Assembly (NCBI GenBank): GCA_028287545.1
Contig: JAQBPL010000010.1
Coordinates: 1 to 35,563 of the forward strand
Source of the DNA: Vulcanimicrobiota bacterium
Lineage (GTDB): Bacteria; Eremiobacterota; Eremiobacteria; Baltobacterales; Baltobacteraceae
Length of the DNA: 35,563 nt
Direction: 5' to 3'
The notes below the pieces were generated by a model, which worked only from the letters and a program-made list of their open reading frames with translations, was not told where the DNA came from and did not search any database. Positions 1 to 6,698 of this stretch are shown here, one piece after another; within the stretch, counting starts at the first letter, position 1; each line of letters starts with the position of its first letter. The translations under genes and the position numbers were made by a program.

Positions 1-484
1 AACCTGCCGGGTCCGCGTGCTGCTCCACGACCTCGTCGACGATGTTGACGATCCAATACTCGGGCACGCCGCTGCGGGCGTAGGCGGCAAGCTTCTCTCC
101 GCGGTCGGTCGGCAAGCTCGAGTGCGAGACTTCGATGACAAGCAGGGTATCAACAGCGGACGGATGCGCGGATTTGTAGCGTACCGACGGTCCGCGCGCG
201 AGCACGAGGTCGGGCTCCGGCTCCGAGAAGGAATCGAGCGTCAGCGGCTGCTGATCCCGTACGACCGCGCGGCCGTGGAACCGCGCGCGCAAGAGCTCGT
301 CCAGCTCGGTGACCGTGTATGCATGATCTGGGCCGATCGGCGGCATTTCGATGATGCGGCCGTTCAGCAGCTCGACGCGCTCATCGGGGCCGAGGATATT
401 CGCTTCGCCCATACGGTGGTATTCGACGACACTGATGGGTCGAAGTCGGACCTGCTCGCTGATCGGTGCAGCCATGTCACTCAT
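1..484 (-). CDS. Uma2 family (DUF820) restriction endonuclease-like protein, 3' end outside window
   Basis: The minus-strand reading frame starts at ATG 482-484 (MSDMAAP) and runs off the left edge without a stop, giving 161 codons. It shows the Uma2 signature: an N-terminal EYHRMGEANILGPDERVEL segment, SEPEPDLVLA, LLVIEVSHSSLP, then DRGEKLAAYARSGVPEYWIV. The Asp of EPD, the Glu of VIEVS and the following Lys match the PD-(D/E)XK nuclease fold known for this family. The biological role of Uma2 proteins is largely unknown. It is a close paralogue of the complete gene at 1404-1994, and similarity continues upstream of the start codon, so the duplication carried the 5' region along. An AGGTACG ribosome-binding sequence lies just upstream. 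The missing part should be about 35 residues, judged from the paralogue. Confidence 0.85.
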   Translation of the reverse strand, partial: MSDMAAPISEQVRLRPISVVEYHRMGEANILGPDERVELLNGRIIEMPPIGPDHAYTVTELDELLRARFHGRAVVRDQQPLTLDSFSEPEPDLVLARGPSVRYKSAHPSAVDTLLVIEVSHSSLPTDRGEKLAAYARSGVPEYWIVNIVDEVVEQHADPAG

Positions 485-561
485 CGCATCGTACCTGGGT
501 GCCGTTACCGATTCGTGACCGCTGGGTGTCCCCCTCGCGAGCGACGAAGCGGACGGCCGAG

Positions 562-1407
562 ATGAAGGGTTCCGAAGGCGCCTTTACCGTGCGACGCATG
601 ACGCGAGCGGAGGTGGGCCTCGCGCTCGAGTGGGCGGCGCGGGAAGGCTGGAATCCGGGACTGCACGATGCGGAGCCGTTCTTCCACACCGATCCGCAGG
701 GATTTTTTCTGGGCCTGCTCGACGACGAGCCGGTGGGCTGCATCTCCGCGGTCGCCTACGACGACGCCTTCGGTTTCATCGGGTTCTACATCGTGCGTCC
801 GGAGTTTCGCGGGCGCGGCTTCGGTCTGCGCATCTGGAACGCCGCGGTGTCCTACCTCGGCGATCGCACTATCGGGCTCGACGGCGTCGTCGCGCGACAG
901 GCGAGTTACCAGAAGTTCGGCTTTCAATTGGCGCATCGCAACGTGCGGTATGAGGGCGCCGGCGGCGGTGCGGTGCCGACCGGCATCGTCGATCTGGCGG
1001 CGGTACCGTTCGCGCAAGTTGAGGCCTACGACGCAGGGCTCTTTCCCGTGCCGCGGCCGCGATTCTTGCGCGGATGGATCGCGCAGCCGGATTCCGCCGC
1101 GCTTGGAGTCATCAAAGACCGCGAGCTCACAGGCTACGGCGTGCTCCGCCCCTGCCGCAGCGGCTTCAAGATCGGGCCGCTCTTCGCGGACTCGAACGCC
1201 GTCGCAGAGGACCTGTTCCGCGCATTGGCTGCGCGTGCCGAAGGCGCGCTCTATCTCGACACGCCCGAAGTGAACCCCGCCGCCATCGCGCTGGCGGAAC
1301 GCCACGGCATGCGGCCGATGTTCGAGACGGCGCGGATGTACACGAAGAGCGCACCGGCGCTTCCCCACGAGCGCATCTTCGGGATCACTACCTTCGAGCT
1401 CGGCTAG
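562..1407 (+). CDS. GNAT family N-acetyltransferase with YitH-like C-terminal domain
   Basis: A 281-residue protein. The N-terminal half is a GNAT fold: FTVRRMTRAEVGLALEWAAREGW at the start, an FFLGLLDDEPVGCISAV strand pair, and the acetyl-CoA pyrophosphate-binding stretch VRPEFRGRGFGLRIWNAA (R/Q-x-x-G-x-G/A pattern), followed by YQKFGF. The C-terminal half, including LDTPEVNPAAIALAERHGM and RMYTK, matches the second domain of YitH/Acetyltransf_18-type proteins. The substrate cannot be predicted. An in-frame ATG at 466 would add 32 residues that overlap the 5' region of the divergent Uma2 gene and do not look like GNAT sequence, so ATG 562 is preferred. The gene lies between two Uma2 paralogues on the other strand and converges with the second, sharing its last four bases. 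Confidence 0.85.
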   Translation: MKGSEGAFTVRRMTRAEVGLALEWAAREGWNPGLHDAEPFFHTDPQGFFLGLLDDEPVGCISAVAYDDAFGFIGFYIVRPEFRGRGFGLRIWNAAVSYLGDRTIGLDGVVARQASYQKFGFQLAHRNVRYEGAGGGAVPTGIVDLAAVPFAQVEAYDAGLFPVPRPRFLRGWIAQPDSAALGVIKDRELTGYGVLRPCRSGFKIGPLFADSNAVAEDLFRALAARAEGALYLDTPEVNPAAIALAERHGMRPMFETARMYTKSAPALPHERIFGITTFELG

Positions 1408-1994
1408 CGGCGCGGCGAAAGGATCTCATCGACGGCGATCGCGTCGTTCGGGAACGCTCGCGGGGCAACGCGCTCGCCGGAACGCGCGACACGTTGTTCG
1501 CGGTACGTCACACCGTTCGGCTCCGCGTATCGTTCCAAGACGCCATCGACCAAGTTGACGATCCAGTACTCGAGCACGCCGCTTTTCGCGTACGCTGCGA
1601 GCTTCTCTCCGCGGTCGGTCGGCAGTGTCGAGTCGGACACCTCGATGACCAGCAGCGCGTCGGCTGCGGTCGGATGGGCCGATTCGTAGTCGTCCGGCGA
1701 ACGGCGCGCGATGACGACGTCGGGTTCGGGCTCGGACCGAGAGTCCACCGTCAGCGGCTGCTGCTCTCGCACCGTAGCGCGATCCTCGAAGCGTGCAGCC
1801 ATGAGACGGCGGAGCCTGCCGACGTGGGAGGCATGCCGTGGACCGATCGGCGGCATCTCGATGATCCGGCCGTTCACCAACTGCACGCGCTCATCGGGAC
1901 CGAGGATCCCGATTTCGCCCATGCGGTGATACTCTGCGACGCTGATCGGTCGAAGGCGGACGTCGTCGGTTGTCGGTGCGGCCATGTCACTCAT
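1404..1994 (-). CDS. Uma2 family (DUF820) restriction endonuclease-like protein
   Basis: A complete 196-residue member of the Uma2 family. Landmarks are EYHRMGEIGILGPDERVQL, SEPEPDVVIA, ALLVIEVSDSTLPTDRGEKL and YWIVNLVDGVLERY. The Asp/Glu/Lys set expected for a PD-(D/E)XK nuclease is present, so the protein may be catalytically competent, although the cellular target of this family is not known. Translation starts at ATG 1992-1994 after an AGGTAGG Shine-Dalgarno sequence. A second Met lies three codons downstream. It is the full-length sister of the partial gene at the left edge. Multicopy Uma2 genes are typical of cyanobacteria, Deinococcus and several uncultivated phyla. Confidence 0.9.
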   Translation of the reverse strand: MSDMAAPTTDDVRLRPISVAEYHRMGEIGILGPDERVQLVNGRIIEMPPIGPRHASHVGRLRRLMAARFEDRATVREQQPLTVDSRSEPEPDVVIARRSPDDYESAHPTAADALLVIEVSDSTLPTDRGEKLAAYAKSGVLEYWIVNLVDGVLERYAEPNGVTYREQRVARSGERVAPRAFPNDAIAVDEILSPRR

Positions 1995-2160
1995 CGCAGC
2001 CTACCTCGATGGTCTTGCCGGTTCGTGACGGGCCTCTTGCCGCCTGTCCCGTGCGGGCCGCCGCGCGGCGTCCTCCGTCTGCGGACAAAGTGTGCTGCAT
2101 CATACGACGCCGCTTACTTGAAAGGTTGGATGGTCGTTCGGGACGCAACGGCTCCGCGAT

Positions 2161-5100
2161 ATGCGTACGCTTACGGACGTTTTCGCTCCCGGCACGCCTG
2201 CATTGCCCGAGGGCCTTCGAACGCTGCTCGTTTCGCCGGGCCGCATAGTCGAGCCCGGGCAAACCGTGCACGCCAACTTCACGTTTCGCAATTTCGGCGG
2301 CGGCACCGCGACCGGGTTCCGCGTTAGGTTCCGACTGCCCGAAGGCCTGACGTATCTCGTCGGCACCGCGCGCATCGACGACACGGCGATCGACGAACAC
2401 GGCGGCCTCACCTCGCTGCTCCAATCTTCCGGCGCGAATCTGGGTGACGTGCCGCCGGGCGGCGAGCGCAAGATCTCGCTCGCCTACAGCGTCGCGCCGA
2501 CGATCGAGAACGGCACGCAGATCGCCCTCCAAGCGGCGATCGCGTCGTTCGAAGTTCCGCTGATCGGCTCGAACATCGTCCGGCTCGTCGTGCGCAGCCG
2601 CCCGACCCTGCAGAGCCCGACGACGAAGCTCTCGCTCACGCCGGTGCGCGAGGCGGTCCCCGAAGCGGAGCTGCAGCTCAAAGCGCAGATCCACAACTCC
2701 GGACAGAGCAGCGCGCACGACGTCATCGTGCTGCTGCCCGTCCCCGCGAACACCACCTACGTCGCCGGCAGCGCGAAGGTCGACGGCCGCACGCCGTCCG
2801 GGCTCTCCGACACCGAGCCGTTCGGGCTCTCGCGCCCCACGCTCGTCGCGCCGACGCTCGGTCCGGGCGCGACGCTCGACATCGGCTACACCGTGCGCGT
2901 CGATGCAACCCTCGAAGACGCGACGCCGATCGTCGCCAACGCGGCGGTGTGCTCGCAAGAGCTGCCGGAGTTCGCGCTCACGCCCGTGACGGTCAAGATT
3001 CCGTCGCGGCCGTCGTTCACCGGTGAGGAGACCTCGTTTGCGGTGGACTGCGAGGACGAAGTCGTTCCGGGGCAGCGCGTGAAGCTGACGGCGCGCGTGC
3101 GCAACGTCGGCACGGCGCGCGCTCGCGGCGTGAAGGTGAAGATCAAGCTGCCCGACGGCCTCACCTACACCGGCGGCTCGCGACGCGTCGACGGCGCGCC
3201 CGGTGTCGACCGCGAGCGCGATCCGGGGTTGTTCGACCTCGGCGACATCGAGCCGGGCCGCTCGATCGCGGTCGCGATCGCCGGCGTCGTCCGCTCGCCG
3301 GTCGCGAACGGCCACGAGCTCTCGTTTGCCGCGCGCGTCGAGTGGTCGAAGGGCGAACGCGCCTTCGAGCGCAGCGTCACCGTCCATTCGAGCGCGGCGT
3401 TTCCGGCGGCGTTCAACACGATCGACCGCGAGACGCCCAAGCAAATCGCGCCGGGCGAGACCGCGACGTACGCGATCCAGCTCGAGAACACCGGCACCGA
3501 CGTCGCGACCGACGTGCGGCTGCAGCTCGAAGCCGACGACGGTCTCGAAGGGCTGAAGGTCACCGAAAAAGACACCGAGCTCGCGATCGCCGACGACGGC
3601 GCCGTCCATTTCGACAAGCTCGCACCGGGGGTGCAGCGCAGGCTGCGGCTCGACGCGCGCGTCGCCGACGCGCTCGAAGACCAGCGCCAGCTGCGCGTCC
3701 GCGCGACGCTGCGCACCGCGGCGCTCGCCGACATTTCGCTCGGCTCGGCCGTGCACGTCGCCGTCTCGCGGCCGCGCTTCTCGGTCGCGAGCTCGCAACT
3801 CGCGCTCGAAAGCAGTGAGGTGCTGCGCCCGAACCGCACCACCGCCTGCCGCCTGATCCTCCACAACGAAGGCACCGATCGCGGCCGCGACGTGCGCGTG
3901 CGGCTGCAGCTCCCTGAAGAACTCCGCCTCGAAAGCGTCGACGGCGCTTCGCGCGATGCGGAGACGGTGGTCTTCGGCGAGATTCCCGCGCTCGAGACGC
4001 GCGAGGCGACGCTCCATCTGCGGCTCGTCGGCACGGTCGGGGTCGGCGACGTGCTCGAAGCCGGCGCGCGGGTGAGCGGCAGCAACGTCGTTCCCTTCTC
4101 GCTCGCGCCGATGCAGCTCGAGACGCACGCGGAGGCGTCGTTCGGCGAAGGCGCGACGTTGACGTCGCTGCCCGCCGAAGCGGTCGACTCGGGTGAGGAA
4201 GTCGTCTACACGCTGGCGCTGCGCAACACCGGCGACGGCGCGGCGAAACGGCTCAACGCGCGGCTCGATCTTCCGACGAACGCGGTCTACGCGCCGGGCA
4301 GCACGACCGTCAACGACTTGCCGCTGCTGGATTTCGCGGGCACGTCGCCGCTCTTGGTTTCGAGCGGACTGACCCTCGGCGACGTCGGCGCCGGCGTCGA
4401 GGTGCTCGCGCGCCTGCGCGTCATCGTGAACACGCCGCTGCCCGCCGGAAGCCAGATCGAGACGCGCGCGTACGTCACCTGGGACGAGAATCCGGAACTC
4501 GTCATCGGCGCGGCACCGCTGCGCATTCGTTCGGCGCCGGCGATGCCGATCGTCGATCCGCTGCTGCCGTTCGCGGTGCTCGACGCCGCGGCCGGACGAG
4601 CGGAGCCCCTCGGGCGCGCACGGCAACTCGAGATTGCCGGCGAGACGACGTACATCCAATTGCCGCCCGCCCTTCCGGTGAAAGCGAACGGCGCGAGAGA
4701 ACACGCGATCCCCGCTGCGCAGCCGACGCGCTTGGCGCCCGCGCCGGCGCCGGAAGAAACGCGCCAAGGCGGCGCGGCCGTCTTCCTCGACCTCGACGAC
4801 GAGAAGCTCGAGTGGATCGTTCAGTACCTCGAGGAGGCGCGCTTCCCGGGACTGCTCGGCCACCTCATGGTGCTGCGCGCGTTGTTCCCCGACACGGCGA
4901 TCGCGCCGGACGCGACCGCCGAACTCAAACGGTACGCGGCGACGCTCGACGAGCTCGTCGACCGGTTGTTCCTGCAGCTGCGGCTGCCGGACGCCGTGCT
5001 GCACAAAGACGATCTCGAAACGAAGGAGTCGCGCGCCGCGCTGAAGGCTGCGATCGCGGCGTTGCGGCAGAGTCCGGCCCACGGCCGTCCCGACGACGCG

Positions 5101-5418
5101 GGGCTGCGGATCGAAGGGTTCATCGACGGCGCGGTCCTCGAGGAGTCCGTCGCGATGCTGCAGCGCGCGAAGCTCGTCACCGCGGCGCCGTGGCGCGTGC
5201 TCGCGGCGATGATCGGAACGTCGCTGCGGCGCGACGGTGCGCCGGTGGCGGATTTCTCGCCCTACCGCGACGCGCTGCTTCGGGCGCTCTCCGAACTGGC
5301 CGCTCTCTCACCGACCGAGTTCGAAGCGGCGCTGCACAAACCGACCGACATCGAGCTCGAAACGGAGCGCGAGCAGGTCGTACAAACGCTCGCCGAACAG
5401 CGGCGCGTGAACGTCTAA
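2161..5418 (+). CDS. large multi-domain protein of DUF11-like repeats with helical C-terminal domain
   Basis: 1085 residues. From about residue 20 to 800 there are some six repeats of roughly 125 residues, each with the DUF11/COG1361 pattern: a PGQ or PGE turn, a strand ending in N-x-G (FRNFGGGTA, IHNSGQSSA, VRNVGTARA, LENTGTDVA, LHNEGTDRG, LRNTGDGAA), then LP-x-G/N-x-x-Y-x-x-G-S and a D/P-P-G turn. Residues about 840-870 form a Pro/Ala linker. About 875-1085 is predicted alpha-helical (DEKLEWIVQYLEEARFPGLL onward) and unlike anything I can name. DUF11 repeats usually belong to secreted surface proteins, but here there is no signal peptide, no membrane segment and no anchor, and an in-frame TGA at 2119 rules out an upstream extension with one. 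No clear Shine-Dalgarno precedes ATG 2161. The next gene starts 3 nt after the stop, suggesting a functional pair. The function is unknown. Confidence 0.8.
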   Translation: MRTLTDVFAPGTPALPEGLRTLLVSPGRIVEPGQTVHANFTFRNFGGGTATGFRVRFRLPEGLTYLVGTARIDDTAIDEHGGLTSLLQSSGANLGDVPPGGERKISLAYSVAPTIENGTQIALQAAIASFEVPLIGSNIVRLVVRSRPTLQSPTTKLSLTPVREAVPEAELQLKAQIHNSGQSSAHDVIVLLPVPANTTYVAGSAKVDGRTPSGLSDTEPFGLSRPTLVAPTLGPGATLDIGYTVRVDATLEDATPIVANAAVCSQELPEFALTPVTVKIPSRPSFTGEETSFAVDCEDEVVPGQRVKLTARVRNVGTARARGVKVKIKLPDGLTYTGGSRRVDGAPGVDRERDPGLFDLGDIEPGRSIAVAIAGVVRSPVANGHELSFAARVEWSKGERAFERSVTVHSSAAFPAAFNTIDRETPKQIAPGETATYAIQLENTGTDVATDVRLQLEADDGLEGLKVTEKDTELAIADDGAVHFDKLAPGVQRRLRLDARVADALEDQRQLRVRATLRTAALADISLGSAVHVAVSRPRFSVASSQLALESSEVLRPNRTTACRLILHNEGTDRGRDVRVRLQLPEELRLESVDGASRDAETVVFGEIPALETREATLHLRLVGTVGVGDVLEAGARVSGSNVVPFSLAPMQLETHAEASFGEGATLTSLPAEAVDSGEEVVYTLALRNTGDGAAKRLNARLDLPTNAVYAPGSTTVNDLPLLDFAGTSPLLVSSGLTLGDVGAGVEVLARLRVIVNTPLPAGSQIETRAYVTWDENPELVIGAAPLRIRSAPAMPIVDPLLPFAVLDAAAGRAEPLGRARQLEIAGETTYIQLPPALPVKANGAREHAIPAAQPTRLAPAPAPEETRQGGAAVFLDLDDEKLEWIVQYLEEARFPGLLGHLMVLRALFPDTAIAPDATAELKRYAATLDELVDRLFLQLRLPDAVLHKDDLETKESRAALKAAIAALRQSPAHGRPDDAGLRIEGFIDGAVLEESVAMLQRAKLVTAAPWRVLAAMIGTSLRRDGAPVADFSPYRDALLRALSELAALSPTEFEAALHKPTDIELETEREQVVQTLAEQRRVNV

Positions 5419-5421
5419 ATC

Positions 5422-5889
5422 GTGGCGCTCGCGGCGGTTCTGATCGTCCTCGGCTTCGCGATCATCGTGGGAACGTTCGTGATGAGGCGGCGTCGCGCTT
5501 CGGCCCGTGCGGAGCCGCTGCCGGTGCGGGTAGCGGTTGCGGCGCCGCCGCGCGCCGACGTCGTTTTCGACGTGGACGAGCCGTCTGCCGTGCACGATCT
5601 TCCGGAGGAGATCGCAGTTGCGGAACCCGTCGCGTCGCCGTCGTGGCCCGAACGGGTTCACCGCGCGAACGGTGTGCTCGACGACGAGGCGCGTCTGCGC
5701 CTCATCGGGGATCTGGGGATGCTGCGCGCCGCGTGGTGCGTCCCCATCCTCGAACGTGCCGCGGAAGAAGAGACGAACCCCGAACTCCACGCCGCCGCCC
5801 TCGCCGCACTCGCCAAGTGCCGTCGTCCGGCCGCGACGAACCCCTCCAACGGTCACGCACACGCCCCGGTACCGGAGGAAGCCGAGTAG
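5422..5889 (+). CDS. small membrane-anchored protein with HEAT-like helical region
   Basis: 155 residues starting at GTG 5422, three bases after the stop of the DUF11-repeat gene, so the two are almost certainly co-transcribed and probably translationally coupled. Residues 2-20 (ALAAVLIVLGFAIIVGTFV) form a single transmembrane helix followed by RRRR, predicting a cytoplasmic C-terminal part by the positive-inside rule. After a Pro/Ala/Val-rich linker, residues about 80-135 (LDDEARLRLIGDLGMLRAAW, then helices ending ALAALAKC) resemble one or two HEAT-like repeats. The C-terminus is polar and probably disordered. I cannot name a family. A membrane tether for the preceding soluble protein is a reasonable but untested reading. 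Confidence 0.7.
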   Translation: MALAAVLIVLGFAIIVGTFVMRRRRASARAEPLPVRVAVAAPPRADVVFDVDEPSAVHDLPEEIAVAEPVASPSWPERVHRANGVLDDEARLRLIGDLGMLRAAWCVPILERAAEEETNPELHAAALAALAKCRRPAATNPSNGHAHAPVPEEAE

Positions 5890-5903
5890 CCGAAACAGAT
5901 CGC

Positions 5904-6128
5904 TTATCGTGGAACGAACGCCACAATGAGGGCGATGATCGCGCCGATGAGGAGTGCGAGGCAGCCGCAGCCGCCTTGCGGCTGCGGTCCTCGGCCGCGC
6001 GTCCGGCCTGCACTGCGCGCGACTTGATAGCCGACGAACGACGACGGGTCGTTCGCTGATCCGAGGTCCCACATCGGGTCGATTCTGACGCCGGAGTGTG
6101 CCACCAGTGCGGCACGATCGTGGCCCAC
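5904..6128 (-). CDS. small hypothetical protein with C-terminal transmembrane helix
   Basis: 74 residues from GTG 6126-6128, or 56 from the internal ATG at 6072-6074. Codon use has the same high third-position G/C as neighbouring genes, which supports coding. The C-terminus GGCGCLALLIGAIIALIVAF is a hydrophobic helix preceded by a short Arg/Gly/Pro-rich stretch and two Cys. The long start lies inside a REP-like repeat (6128-6150), which makes the shorter start somewhat more attractive. No clear Shine-Dalgarno is visible for either. It faces the DUF11 operon convergently, 14 bp away. The function is unknown. Confidence 0.5.
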   Translation of the reverse strand: MGHDRAALVAHSGVRIDPMWDLGSANDPSSFVGYQVARSAGRTRGRGPQPQGGCGCLALLIGAIIALIVAFVPR

Positions 6129-6150
6129 CCTTCGACAAGCTCAGGGTGAC
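6128..6150. repeat. REP-like palindromic repeat, copy 1
   Basis: The core CCCTTCGACAAGCTCAGGG is followed by TGAC. Read on the minus strand it begins GTCA, and CCCT/AGGG form the outer stem. Near-identical copies lie at 6162-6184 and 32192-32214. Copies of this element, whose translations give the familiar spurious peptides LSLSKG and PELVEG, are common between genes in many bacterial genomes. Confidence 0.8.
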
Positions 6151-6161
6151 AAACGAGGGGG

Positions 6162-6184
6162 CCCTTCGACAGGCTCAGGGTGAC
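6162..6184. repeat. REP-like palindromic repeat, copy 2
   Basis: CCCTTCGACAGGCTCAGGG followed by TGAC. It differs from copy 1 by one base in the loop (A to G), and CCCT/AGGG is kept. It lies 11 bp from copy 1 in the same orientation. Confidence 0.8.
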
Positions 6185-6199
6185 GGGGGGAGGCCAAGC

Positions 6200-6227
6200 C
6201 TCGCTAAGCGGAGCAAGTTCGGGTGAC
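6200..6227. repeat. degenerate REP-like element
   Basis: On the minus strand it begins GTCACCCG and ends in GCGAGG. It shares the GTCA start and an alternating GC/AG loop with copies 1 and 2 but lacks a clean outer stem. It is probably a decayed or divergent copy at the end of the cluster. Confidence 0.4.
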
Positions 6228-6304
6228 GGGATCGGCTCTCTACCTAGTTCCGGGTATTTCGGCAATCAGCCGGTCGGCGATACCGTTGTGGGCGAGGTGA
6301 TCGC

Positions 6305-6637
6305 ATGACGTTCCCACCCCCAGGCGCAACGGGCGCCGGTGCGGCCGAAGGAACCCGGTTCCTTTACGTGCCGGGCGATCTGCTGCAGCGCGCCGCGCAC
6401 GCCATCCGCACCGACTGCTGGTTCCGCGACGAAGACGTCGACGCGATCCGGCGCGAGGCGGCGATTCTCAAGGCGATCGAATACGATGGGCTCAATCGCA
6501 GGCAAGCGAGCGCACGGTTCGACGCGGCGGAGCACAGTCCTGATCCGGCGGCGCGCAGCAGAATCGAATCGGACCGGCACGCGTTGAGGTTCATCTTGCG
6601 CGCGTTGGCCTCGTGCGCCGCGCGCACGAATCCCTGA
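6305..6637 (+). CDS. small hypothetical protein
   Basis: 110 residues starting at ATG 6305 with a good GAGGTG Shine-Dalgarno 6-8 nt upstream, and coding-like third-position G/C throughout. After a disordered Pro/Gly/Ala N-terminus the sequence is mostly charged alpha helix (DVDAIRREAAILKAIEYDGL and SRIESDRHALRFILRALASC), with no transmembrane segment. I recognise no family. It stands alone between the REP cluster and the PAS-GAF phosphatase gene, 61 bp upstream of the latter. Confidence 0.55.
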   Translation: MTFPPPGATGAGAAEGTRFLYVPGDLLQRAAHAIRTDCWFRDEDVDAIRREAAILKAIEYDGLNRRQASARFDAAEHSPDPAARSRIESDRHALRFILRALASCAARTNP

Positions 6638-6684
6638 GCCATCTCTTGACTCGAGGGGCATGGGTGACCAGGAGGTTGGCGGCT

Positions 6685-6693
6685 AAGGGGGAG
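6685..6693 (+). promoter_or_regulatory. Shine-Dalgarno that decides the start of the phosphatase gene
   Basis: AAGGGGGAG lies directly against GTG 6693, which is too close to serve it, but 5-7 nt before the in-frame GTG 6699. The second GTG is therefore the better start. Confidence 0.5.
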
Positions 6694-6698
6694 TGATC

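Noticed and set aside
1987..5082. A 1031-codon open frame on the minus strand
   Set aside because: It lies antisense to the DUF11-repeat gene. Its translation is dominated by Arg/Asp/Val low complexity typical of reverse frames in high-GC DNA, whereas the plus strand shows clear domain repeats.
5702..6265. A minus-strand frame whose translation includes LSLSKG and HPELVEG
   Set aside because: Those peptides are the known translation artefact of the REP-like repeats at 6128-6184, not protein sequence.
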